Assembly: GCA_013420905.1 (NCBI GenBank)
Contig: JAAXNY010000004.1
Location: 62,001-126,000, forward strand
Length of the DNA stretch: 64,000 nucleotides
Direction of reading: 5' to 3'
Source: Collybia mongolica
Lineage: Eukaryota > Basidiomycota > Agaricomycetes > Agaricales > Clitocybaceae
Shown: positions 45,524 to 55,642 of the stretch, piece by piece
Position numbering within the stretch: position 1 is the stretch's first letter
How the letters are laid out: each line of letters opens with the position of its first letter
Position numbers and translations under genes: made by a program
Notes under the pieces: model-generated
Database searches by the model: none
What the model saw: the letters and a program-made list of their open reading frames with translations, nothing else
Told to the model about the DNA's origin: nothing

Positions 45524-45667
45524 GTACCAAGTGTACGTTCAATTATTAGTGATCCCAAGCGGATCTATAAGTCCAAGCGACTTATCAAACAATACAGTGC
45601 CAAGTGCACTAAGGCCAAGTGCCTAGTAATTCCAACGGACAATACAGTACTAAGTTCCAAGTGAACT
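45524..45667 (-). repeat. Array of six hairpins with constant CAAGY / RCTTG pentaloop
   Basis: Plus-strand reading: GTAC-CAAGT-GTAC (45524-45536), GATCC-CAAGC-GGATC (45551-45565), ATAAGTC-CAAGC-GACTTAT (45567-45585), AGTGC-CAAGT-GCACT (45596-45610), AGGC-CAAGT-GCCT (45612-45624), AGTTC-CAAGT-GAACT (45653-45667). Stems differ completely but each is perfectly complementary. The 3' LTR has the same array at 32511-32654. The old solo LTR keeps all six (47015-47158), with one changed loop base and one wobble pair. They lie downstream of the LTR TATA box, so they would be in the 5' leader RNA. Confidence 0.85.
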
Positions 45668-45836
45668 AAGTTTCTTTAATTCTGTGGTTCTCCAATCAAT
45701 TCCAATCAAGACACGTTGAAGCAATCTGATCCTTAATTCGGGCACGCAATAGTGTTTTAACAAATGTGATTTGTATACTCTATAGTCGCGCGAAGTGGGG
45801 GCAAGATTCCTTGCCTTAGCGCTACTCATCTACAGT

Positions 45837-45845
45837 CTATTTATA
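45837..45845 (-). promoter_or_regulatory. LTR TATA box
   Basis: TATAAATAG in the sense direction; the solo LTR keeps CTATAAATAG at about 46838-46847. Confidence 0.6.
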
Positions 45846-46470
45846 ATGTACAAACTAAATATCATATGGAATTGTAAATTTTACACGGAACCGCGCTCCC
45901 GCGCGCCAAGAATCTGTATTCAATACTGACGCGTCTACTACAACTTGGCGCGCGCGCCATGCGTGCCAATTATGTCGTTTACTGGTTACTTATCAAATAT
46001 TGAAAGAGCTGGCTAAACTCTTATCAAGTCCCGACCGCGCGCTCTGTTATTTAAAACAGCGCGGCACTGTCGTTTACTCCTCCTGATTGTCCTGGTTGCT
46101 ATTCACGGTGTCCCGTCACTTCCGGTAGTTAACACCAAGTACCCCTGACTAGGATCGGGTTGTGCAAGTCCCGAATTTACAATTACTTCTCCTATTAATG
46201 ATGATCCCCGGACTAATGATATCATACTACAACGGTTACTTATGAACTAAGACACCGAGGTTGTAACCGGGCATGGTGAATAGGACTAATAATAGACCGT
46301 ACTCATAGTCCTCTGTACTGATAGTGTATTATCCATTAGACTAGTTCACTCTGATTAGCCGTCTCGGAGCCCGACTCTAATCCTTTATTACTGCTTACTT
46401 GGTTATTAGAAATGACACTAATAGCCTTACTTGTTGACTTTATAAGTGCAAACAATTTCGGGCCCTATCA

Positions 46471-47427
46471 CCGGGGATCATCATTAATAGGAGAAGTAAT
46501 TGTAAATTCGGGACTTGCACAACCCAATCCTAGTCAGGGGTACTTGGTGTTAACTACCGGAAGCGACGGGACCCCGTGAATAGCAACCGGGACAATCAGG
46601 AGGAGTAAATGACAGTGCCGCGCTGTTTTAAATAACAAAGCGCGCGGTCGTGACTTGATAAGAGTTTAGCCAGCTCTTTCAATATTTGATAAGTAACCAG
46701 TAAACGGCATAATTGGCACACATGGCACGCGCGCCAAGTTGTAGAGGACGCATCAGCATTGAATACAGATCCTTGGTGCGCGGGAGCGCGGTTCCGTGTA
46801 AAATTTACAATTCCGTATGATATTTAGTTTGTACACTATAAATAGACTGTAGATGAGTAGCGCTAAAGCAAGGAATCTTGCCCCCACTTCGCGCGACTAT
46901 AGAGTGTACAAATCACATTTGTTAAAACACTATTGCGTGCCTGAATTAAGGATCAGATTGCTTCAACGTGTCTTGATTGGAATTGATTGAAGAACTACAG
47001 AATTAAAGAAACTTAGTTCACTTGGAACTTAGTACCATATTGTCTGTTGGAATTACTAGGCACTTGGCCTTAGTGCACTTGGCACTGTATTGTTTGATAA
47101 GTCACTTGGACTTGTAGATCCGCTTGGGATCATTAATAATTGAACGTACACTTGGTACTCAGTCTATTGGATCGAGAGATATTATAAATATACCTAGCAG
47201 GTTTTTAAACCTGTGTTGAAGCTTTTGTCTAAAACAAACCCGTTGAGAGATCATTGGAAAGGGCTTTGGCTAGTACTATTCAAAGCTTAGTGCTTCTAAG
47301 CACTTGAACCCGAACTCAAAACAGGCGATTCCTACTGTTCGTGTGTTGATTGTTAGGTTTGGTGTGTGTGTGTAAGGGATTACATTTCATAGCATCAGCG
47401 CACTTATAGCCCAGGAGCCCCCTTTCA
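46471..47427 (+). mobile_element. Solo LTR, right part
   Basis: Continuation of 31979-32241. Begins with the duplicated CCGG and ends CCCCCTTTCA at 47427, followed by the 4-bp duplication CCGC. Contains the six-hairpin array at 47015-47158. Confidence 0.85.
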
Positions 47428-48579
47428 CCGCTCCAAAAAACCACTGTTGGGCCCCTTAGTCGGGGAGGGGGGAGGTGTATATTACCCAGAGTGAATCCGG
47501 CAATTGCGGCTAAAAACCATGCTGGCTGGAGCAGCATTAAGCACATCATCAGTGAGACCATGGGCATGACTTGAACATTGTTCGGCTTGTGACAATGAAG
47601 TTTTGTCAGCTTAGGAATCTCTTAACTTTGAAATTTACCTCATGAAACGCACCCAGAAATTCCCGCCCTGTGGCCCAATGCATCCTGCTTAAGTCAGGAA
47701 ATATTGAGTCAGAAAGCTTGAATCAATGGTATTTCAAGCTCACCATACACAAGTACGGCCAATTTCCAAAAATATTTTGTTTGAGTGTTTGAGGTAATTT
47801 TAGCAGGGCCATTGGCATTGGGATATTGGGCTGTACTGTTTATAGGTATGGCTCGGGTAAATGTCCAGATGGCTTGAATTCAACTCCTATGTTTGCCACT
47901 TGTATGGCCTGGTATTCCCAATTACATCTGGAAGATATCTCTATGAGTTGAATTATTTCTCGAGCTGTATTACAGTCCTCATTAGCCTAGTCTATTACAT
48001 ACCTATCAATCATAGTAAAATGATGGCTTTAGTTGGCATTCCCGTAGCATGTACTTGCCGTAATCTCATGCGGCCTTCCTGTGTAACCAGTCCTCCTTGT
48101 AGTTTCCGCTATGCTTGGAGCTATATCCTGTGTGTATTGGTGGGAATGTTAAGTGGAAAACCTCCTATTTTGGACATATCACCAAGTATTCTAAGGTGGA
48201 TATAGAAGCCTTTGAATTGCCGCACATACCTAAAATACCTGAATCTAGGCATTTGGAAGTCATGTGGAGTCGGGTGGTTTGATGTGCTGGTTATGGTGAT
48301 GTTACACCATTTGGCTTACCTGGGATATGTGTATATCCTCCATAATATAACGTACCATATTTCCCAATGGTCCTACTAATGTAAGGCCCTGGTGCGTGAT
48401 CCATCACCCAAAGAGGTTAGTGCTCGATTCAAAAGTAAAAAAGAGTGCGGTAGGTCAGGCCACGCATACATAGTGATTAACTGTGCGATGATACTGGTCT
48501 ACTCAAAGTTGGGGTTGAGGTAGTGCTACGCGTTGCTGGACACCACATGTATGCTGGTATCAGGACTAGAAGGAAGTCG
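47428..48579. other. Mostly intergenic; isolated signal-peptide-like exon on minus strand
   Basis: The minus strand from 47567 reads MPMVSLMMCLMLLQPAWFL then AAIAGFTL, followed by a GTAATA donor. This looks like an exon coding a hydrophobic leader, but no partner exon is visible, perhaps because the LTR elements inserted just downstream. A 114-codon plus-strand frame at 47861 is hydrophobic but unsupported. Confidence 0.35.
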
Positions 48580-51167
48580 AATCAAAAGCAGTATGTAGTG
48601 TAGATAGAGGTGAAACCGTGTCTGTGAAGAGAGACCTGGGTTCTGTCTTGGCCAACGCTTTGCCCAGGTCATCAACAACTACGTTCACATTGGTTTGCGG
48701 CAGAGGAAAGAAGAGCGATGCATAAAGCCATGGTTGACCTCCCGCCCACCCAAAAAACCTACACCACAAACTCTCACCTGATTATCCACCGGGTTGCGCT
48801 TGTAAACCAAGAGCAAGCATGGATGATGCAGCCTATTTACTGAGCATGCAAGCAGCACCAAAGATTTACTTGTGAGCAGACCTCGAATACGAGATGCATT
48901 ACAAAACTCCACAGGACAGCAATATTGATACGACCAGATGACCAGACAACCAGACATGGAGGAAAATGAGAACAAGGTCTGATGACCCAATTCCTAGATG
49001 GCTGTTCTTCTATCCCTAGCCTCATCAGGCCGGTAGTGACCATTCAGCGACCAAAAAAAGGCCAAAGTCTGGGTATAGACCCTAATACACCAGGAAATGC
49101 ATCGGCATTCCGTATGGACCAATTGAACAATATCTTCATGAAACAGACTCAGGACAGACTTCCTGGATCACGTAAACGATACACCCTCTGCGCATCTCCC
49201 TAGCATAATCCCAGACCATGGATTCATCTCCTGATTTAGATTATCAATGGCATGTCCGAGACTATTTCTTACCCTAATGAAGAACACGAAACCTTTGATT
49301 TGGAACCCTTGGAAAGTTGACTGTACTGGCACACACAAAAGCACTGGTCATTGAGGGACAACCTAAACACAAACACAGCCAAATGGATAGGTGGATATGG
49401 AGGAAGACCAAGAGTCGTAGAAGTCGGTTGTTTCTCATGTAGTGGGGTGCAACGATAAAGATAAGCTGAGAATACTATTCCAACTTCAAAGTGAGAAATG
49501 GACACCACTGACGTACCACAGCGAAACATGTGTTCAACCACTCTCTTCCCTTCCGCACACCCAATGATGCTTCATGCCGTCTTTATGCTTTTTCCATGTA
49601 ACTCTTCAATCCACCCTTCCTGGCCAGGGGTGAGGTTGAGGGGATGGAGCACTTTTTCCGTGGCAATGAGTGTGTGAGGTTTGGAACTCATCAAGATATG
49701 ATGCATGTATGCAGGCACAAAGGCCAAAGGCACTGCAACAAACTGCATAAAGAAAGACCGAAAGGGGGGGCCTGGCATCGTGTATTTGAGAGATTGGCTG
49801 GGGCTGGTATCGTGGAATCTGCCGCATGCTCAAATAGACATGGGTGTTCATTTGTGACAAAGATCTGCAGTTTCTATGAGCTAATATCTGGTGTATGTTC
49901 ATTGCTATTCCACCTTATAGTGAGGAAAGGACACCATCTGGGCACAACAGAATGAAACGTACACTTTGTCACTCTCTTCCCTTGAACATCATTCCCCATG
50001 CACTTGGCCACACTGTACCCCCAACCAACTACTCATTCCACCTTTCCCAGTTGAAGATAGTTCGCGAGAACCCTGATGGGTATTGTTATGAGAGCCAAGT
50101 AGAGAGCTTGAATTTAGATGGAGCAGCCTGGGTCCAACAGAGGAGCGTGCAAAATTGGAAAGTTACTAGTCATCACCAGACAGTGTATGTATGGCACGAA
50201 TGCTGAGGGGATTTTGACGAACCACATAGTCAAAAAGAAGGACTCAGCATTAAAAAGTTGTGAGGTCGACGGGATGTGGGAGTCATAGAGCCCAACAAGA
50301 GTATCTGTGAGATTCTGTGTCCAGTCCATAGAGACTCAACAACTATGCGAAAAAAAAGAAAAAAAACCATCCGACTCCCAAACTGAAGAAGAGCCCAATT
50401 GTTTTTTTTTTTAGCTAAATTCCAGTTTTCCCCATCCAGCCTCGTTCCACTCTGGCTGCTTTTTTTCTTGTCAGCGGTCAGATCCATCCCTTGCTTCAGA
50501 ATCTCTGTCTCTCCACCTTGAATGATTCCCCGGTCATAACATTGATTTATGTGACCAATTTCATGAAACGTGAAATGCCCGCTAAATCGATTATGGCGCA
50601 CGCTATTGTAATATTGAACACCCAACTTCTCAGGGATTTCAAACCATGCACAACCTAAACATTTTAACCATGACTTCAATGGCAACTCAAATACCCCCAC
50701 GTTTGACTCCCAGCTGAGGTATGGTCATCCAGTATCGGAATGTTCCCTTTAATGACAAACCATGAGCTCAAACACCAGGAGCTCATAATCAGTTGTACAC
50801 ACTTATCTTCTATTCATCCAAGCATAAAAATGAATGGTGCATCAAATCCTCTTACCTCTAGTCCGTCACCCATAACTACACAGCTCAGGGACTTCAGCCA
50901 ACATCAAGGTGTATTTCGCCAATTAGGGTTCCCCGTTAACCTCTCCATGTACTTTCCCGACACTCCTTCCTACACTCGGTGGATAATAAATCTTTACTCC
51001 GAGCTTCATACAAGTGGTACGTGCCCCTTCTATCACTCCATCCACCACTTCAGCCCGGGGGATAATTACCTCCAATCATGACTTACCAGATCCAATTATA
51101 CTCAACAGACTCGCTCCACTTCGCCACACCAAACCATCGTTCATGATACACATCCAAGGCCACAACC

Positions 51168-51698
51168 ATGAGCAATACCTACATATTCAACCACAAGTGT
51201 GACTTCTACACCACTACCACTTCGAGTGTCAACACATCCGAGGAACACAGATTCTCTAGAGTCTTTGTGAGGCCCGGGGTGCCCATAATGATGACGCTGA
51301 CGAGTGTCAAAGATAACAAGGGGATTATACACTGGAAAGACCATGCAATAGAGGTCGATGGGAAGGAACTAATGGCAGTCGAAGTGCAGTTCAGGATCCC
51401 AGTCATGGAAAGTGTGTACACTTTTCTGCGTGTGAGATGTATCATTAGATTAACCAGACACAATGCCAGGTGTGGGCTGTGCAAGGCAACAAATCGGCAC
51501 CAATCAACCACAGTCAAACCCACACCCTACCACTCCAAGATTTTTGGCAAAGCAGACCCTGCTAGCCTGCGGGTGTCCATCACAGACGCAGAATCTGTAT
51601 TCCTCGTCCTCCTCCTCATGTACTTGCACCGGACGGAGCTTCCTCGACCTTCATGGACAAGTGGCGTTTGGAACCTGAGCTGGTTGAGTGGGAGCTGA
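51168..51698 (+). pseudogene. DUF6593-like gene copy with internal deletion
   Basis: 176 codons read without a stop, from MSNTYIFNHKCDFYTTT through IHWKDHAIEVDGK to ITDAESVFLVLLLMYLHRT. Compared with the paralogue at 59499 it lacks about 138 bp (46 codons) between GATGGG and GGAAAG-AACC, where both edges carry GGG; this removes the VEDLQQRQGRLEY region. The intron predicted in the paralogue (GTGCGTAC...GCAAG) is present only in altered form, and splicing it would shift frame. The copy is probably not functional, although read-through is open. Confidence 0.55.
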
Positions 51699-52358
51699 AG
51701 GGACGGGACACATAGAGTGGGAGGACGGTGTGTTGGATTCATAGCATAGCTTTTAGTCAGTAATCTTTATATTTGAATCCATGTAACCCATCCACCTTTC
51801 TCCATTCGCCTCCGACAATGTGAGACACTGCCCGTCATTGCTCCGAGATGTGGGATATACTGAGTTGACACCCCCAAGTCGGCACCCCCAACTTCCAGGC
51901 CTTCATGAGGCGCCTACCTTGATCCCAAATAGACCCCACTTTCTTCCGCTGGGTAACCCTTTTTCTCCATGCCTCATAATATATGGCGGCCCCAGCCAAG
52001 CTCACCAGTGATGATCCAAGGTGTGCATATCCTTTGCACGTCCTTCCCCTGTTTGACCCCTGCAGCATTAGGCAGCGGGTTGTCCAGATGACCACTTGTG
52101 AGCATTGTGGCCTCGCTCCTCTTGAGAGTTGAGAGTTTAAACTGCACAAATGGCGGCAGGTATGGAGGGGGGGGAAGGCATTATGCACAATGCGCTTATG
52201 TCTCTGTACAGCCAGACAACCTAGTGCCTGGAGCCCTACGAGTTAACGACCCCCTTTCCCCTTTGCACTTTCACAACCGGATATTAATGTTCGTACTAAT
52301 GATGCAATAAATTCATTGAGGAGCTCTACTGGTCGCTGATTTGGCCAGTGCTCAATGG

Positions 52359-53650
52359 TCATTGATCCTGGTGCTTATTAGCATGGAATCCATCCAGGCC
52401 GAGATGATAATATGTATTCCCAATGGCACTATCTGTCGTATTGGAAACCAAAGTCTTGTGCGGCGATTCAAGGTCGATATCAGAGCCCTGGACACGGGCT
52501 AAGGGTTCTGTAGAGAGCCCTTCAGCCGCGGCTTTCCAAAGGACTAAACGATTGTTGAATGTGACCAGAAGCGTATTTGGGTACCTGGTAAGGATTGACT
52601 GAGATGCAGGAAAAGATATATATGAGGAGTCCGAGCTTACAGCTTGCCCATTATCAATGTCCTTTACATTTCTTTCAGCCCAAACAAGCTGGAAAATTCC
52701 TACAGGTTACTCATGTGCAAATGTAGAACTCATTTCCCTGTTGTGACCTGAGTGAATGATAGCAATATATTGAAGACGTGGGCTCATACGTACAGGAAAA
52801 CACGCGTATAAGATGTAAGACAACAAGGCCATACTTCCTGAAATGTTTATCAGATCATTTTTTGATATTTGATGTGTTTCGAGATGTACCTGTCAGTGTA
52901 TTTGTCTCCACAATCAGTCTGACAAGCCGATTAAGGACTTTATTAGCATGTTGATAATCCTGCTTCTTGGACTTGTGGAACTGTGTAAATATCATTAGTC
53001 CCTATGCTAGCGACTTTTACAGAAATTGAAATACAATATACAACATCGATCCTGCTATCAATATATCAGAGATGGTATCTCCAAGAAGCCATACCTGTCA
53101 ATATATCAGAGGTTAGTCGCGCTGTTCTATCGTATCTTTTGAGGAGATTTTTCACACATGGAATGAGAAGGGGAACAACAAATCTTCGTGAAATCGGCTG
53201 AAATGACTTATTTCATACCCCTAAGGGCAGTTGAATCAGATATAGCACACCAAATGTGGTGCACATACCTGAACGGCTGCTCCAAAGGCTCCGGCAGTCC
53301 AGACCATAGATGTCTTTGTAATGAAATTCAGTATAAGGCCAGTAGCACGTAATTGGGATGTTTAGAATGCTCACCAGAACTATCAGAGCGCTAAGCCACC
53401 AGTAATCCTTTTGCAAAACCCAGATACGATATGCAAAGAAGCATTGGACAATGGCTGCAATAATTCCACATAGAAACGGCGTATCCCAAGGTGAAAAGTC
53501 CAGATGATTCAGGTTGCCATATCCAGCAGGAAACCTGTATGTTTTGATAGTCATATACCATAGGACCCGAACTGCCCCAGAATTGTATGAACCAATAGCA
53601 TAAATCAGCCATCAAAAGGGCGGTTTGTGCTACTTCAAACAAGTACGTTC
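52359..53650 (-). pseudogene. DUF6534 membrane-protein gene lacking its first exons
   Basis: Exons matching the gene at 61319-63011 are kept: EVAQTALLMADLCYW, then WFPAGYGNLNHLDFSPWDTP, VQCFFAYRIWVL, TSMVWTAGAFGAAVQ, VWLLGDTISDILIAGSMLYI, FHKSKKQDYQHANKVLNRLV and a C-terminal exon with NTLLVTFNNRLVL ending KHQDQ-stop. The upstream 420 bp that encode the N-terminus in the other copy are deleted between GTTCCG and CGAGGCTCTT, with CG shared at the junction. Without a start exon it is unlikely to be translated. Confidence 0.75.
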
Positions 53651-54300
53651 CGCGAGGCTCTTATATGCATAGCATAAGGCAACCGAAACACGGAGTATGA
53701 TCATATCATGGAGAATAATCAATATTGTGGTATGGCAACAGAGACAAACAAGTGCGTGGGTAGAAAAATATAAGAATTCCTTACAGAACAATCAAAAACA
53801 ATGGAAAGGTATCATTAGCAGTAGTTGATGATGCCTGTCATTCCTGGGGGCTGTGTTAATTAGCTGTTTAAGGGAGAGAAATCGCACAAGCACAGTCACT
53901 GTTCACAACTCAGCCTCAATGAGGCCTAAGTACAGGTCATATTGGCCCAGGATGACAATAATGGTTTTAAGAAAAAGCTAATGTACATAATCAAACGAAT
54001 AGATCCCTCGCCCTGGAGTTTGAGGAAGAAAGATTGATCCTGCCTCCCCAAGGGACTGATCTGCTTGACCATTCCCAAATGCAATCGATATTCTCACATG
54101 GGTCCTTGATATTACTTTCTGAGTTTTGCCTTGATCTTGCTGGATTGATGAAATTACAAATGGTTGATTTATAAATACATCGATAAGCTAGTGCCAAATT
54201 ACCCATGACTTACTATGTGCTGATGGTGAATTGAGGCCAGGACAAATCTGATGGCAAGACTTGAACATACTTCTTTCTATCATGTCACCTTCCCGTCTGC

Positions 54301-55634
54301 TTCCTGTCAATGTTGTTCTACTCCATAATATCTATCAAATGCACAGGTCGTAAGTCTCTGCATCCCACTAAACCTTAGTCATTAGCATTTTGCTCATTCT
54401 TAACTCCGCTTGTGTCATAACCAAACCATGTATTATCCACCTCACATCATGGCATTGAAATGGCATGCGAGCAGATATTTTCCCACCCACATTCTCACCA
54501 AAGGTCGGGTACTATACTGAGGTGTACGTGTTTGCATGTATGCCCCCCCATATATGTTCATGTTCTCAAGAGCTCTTTATAGCATGTGCTGCCCAACCCA
54601 GGCATAGCCAACAGAGGCGAGGCATGGTGTTTCCTGAGATATCAGAGGAGAACGTAGACGTAAACATTAGAATGAGCTCACAAAGGTGTAGTGACTTCGA
54701 TATCTGTGGTGTGCGGAATGACGGGCGCCATGAGCAAGAGGAATGAAAATATGGAGAGCCATCAGATGCGGTGAGATGTGTATAACTATGATTGCCTCGA
54801 GTATGATCATTTTACATCACCTGTGCACGAATATATAAGTAATGGCGACTTTGTTCAGCCTAAAGCGCATACCAATGGTATGGTCATGTACTCTTGAATG
54901 AGAAGAATATATCAACTCTCTCACACTCCACATTGCGTTGAGTCCTCCACGGTCATTCCCTCTGCGTTCAGTACCATGAAGCAGGGTGTATTTGCCAGGG
55001 AAGATACCAGTATAGAATAAGCTGACAGACAAGTGGCTGATGAAACAATGCAAGTGCCAAGGAGTGCGAGGGTATTAATGTCAGGGTGTGCCTCCCCCCA
55101 TGCGCTGGAGTTGTAGCCAAAGATATGCTAGAGACACATGTGCGCTGCGTGAAGCGCAATCTAGCCTGATGCATCGCACAGTCAGACTTTTGGATCATTG
55201 CAGAGGTGAGGGTGCCGTAGGGCTATTGTGCCCGACAATGTCCGGAAATACATCCCCTGTATTACAAGGTTGCATGAAGGGGTTGTGGGTGTTCCTCCTA
55301 GGACAATCCCTGACGGTGGGGTGTGCCATTGGTTTTCTCACTTGGTTGCCTTGCTGTCCTAGTAGATATGTCTGACCAGCAAGTCTACTTCTGCTTGCAC
55401 TTGCATCTGCGGATGAGGAACGGGAGTTTCATAAAGTTTCATGACGTAGGAGACTGGATGGTGCGCCATCCTTACTGAGGGACATTGTCTTTTACAGTGA
55501 CTGGAAAATTGTCCACAACCCTCTTGGAGTTGTCCACTTGCACGCCTCACAACTAGGTCTCTGGAATTTGACAGCAATAGCCCTGCGCCTGACTATGTAG
55601 TCAACCGTTGTCATCTCATACACATCAAATGTTG
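54301..55634. other. No gene seen
   Basis: Short frames on both strands without recognisable domains or paralogues. The last 30 bp (ACACATCAAATGTTGGCTAG) match 63895-63925, the far end of block D2. Confidence 0.45.
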
Positions 55635-55642
55635 GCTAGCCT
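55635..55642. repeat. Left 8-bp target duplication
   Basis: GCTAGCCT, repeated at 58058-58065. The unoccupied counterpart at about 63912 reads GCTGGCCT. Confidence 0.65.

Larger units (their letters stand above)
32242..46470 (-). mobile_element. Full-length Ty3/Gypsy retrotransposon, 14.2 kb
   Basis: Two 1216-bp direct LTRs (TG...CA) flank an internal region. Gag, protease and RT-RNaseH-integrase frames are on the minus strand, and two intron-containing genes on the plus strand. Order RT-RNaseH-IN places it in Ty3/Gypsy. I found no chromodomain. It interrupts an older LTR of the same family in opposite orientation; CCGG is duplicated (32238-32241 and 46471-46474). The LTRs seem to differ by one base (33358 T against 46371 C), so insertion was recent. 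All catalytic residues are in place, so the copy may be active. Confidence 0.93.
45255..46470 (-). repeat. 5' LTR of the Gypsy element
   Basis: 1216 bp direct repeat. In sense direction (minus strand) it starts TGATAGGGCCC and ends CCCCTTTCA. A TATA box lies at 45837-45845, so the part from about 45810 down to 45255 should be transcribed (R-U5) and contains the hairpin array. Confidence 0.92.
48580..54300. repeat. Segmental duplication block D1
   Basis: Collinear with 58070-63960. Matches include 48770-48960 with 58360-58480 (minus-strand VYKRNPVDNQVR against YKRDPADVQVR), 50210-50345 with 58855-58990, 51150-52310 with 59490-60560, and 52310-53960 with 61260-63380. The stretch 52750-53170 is almost identical to 61690-62130. 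Spacing differs because of indels. Confidence 0.8.
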
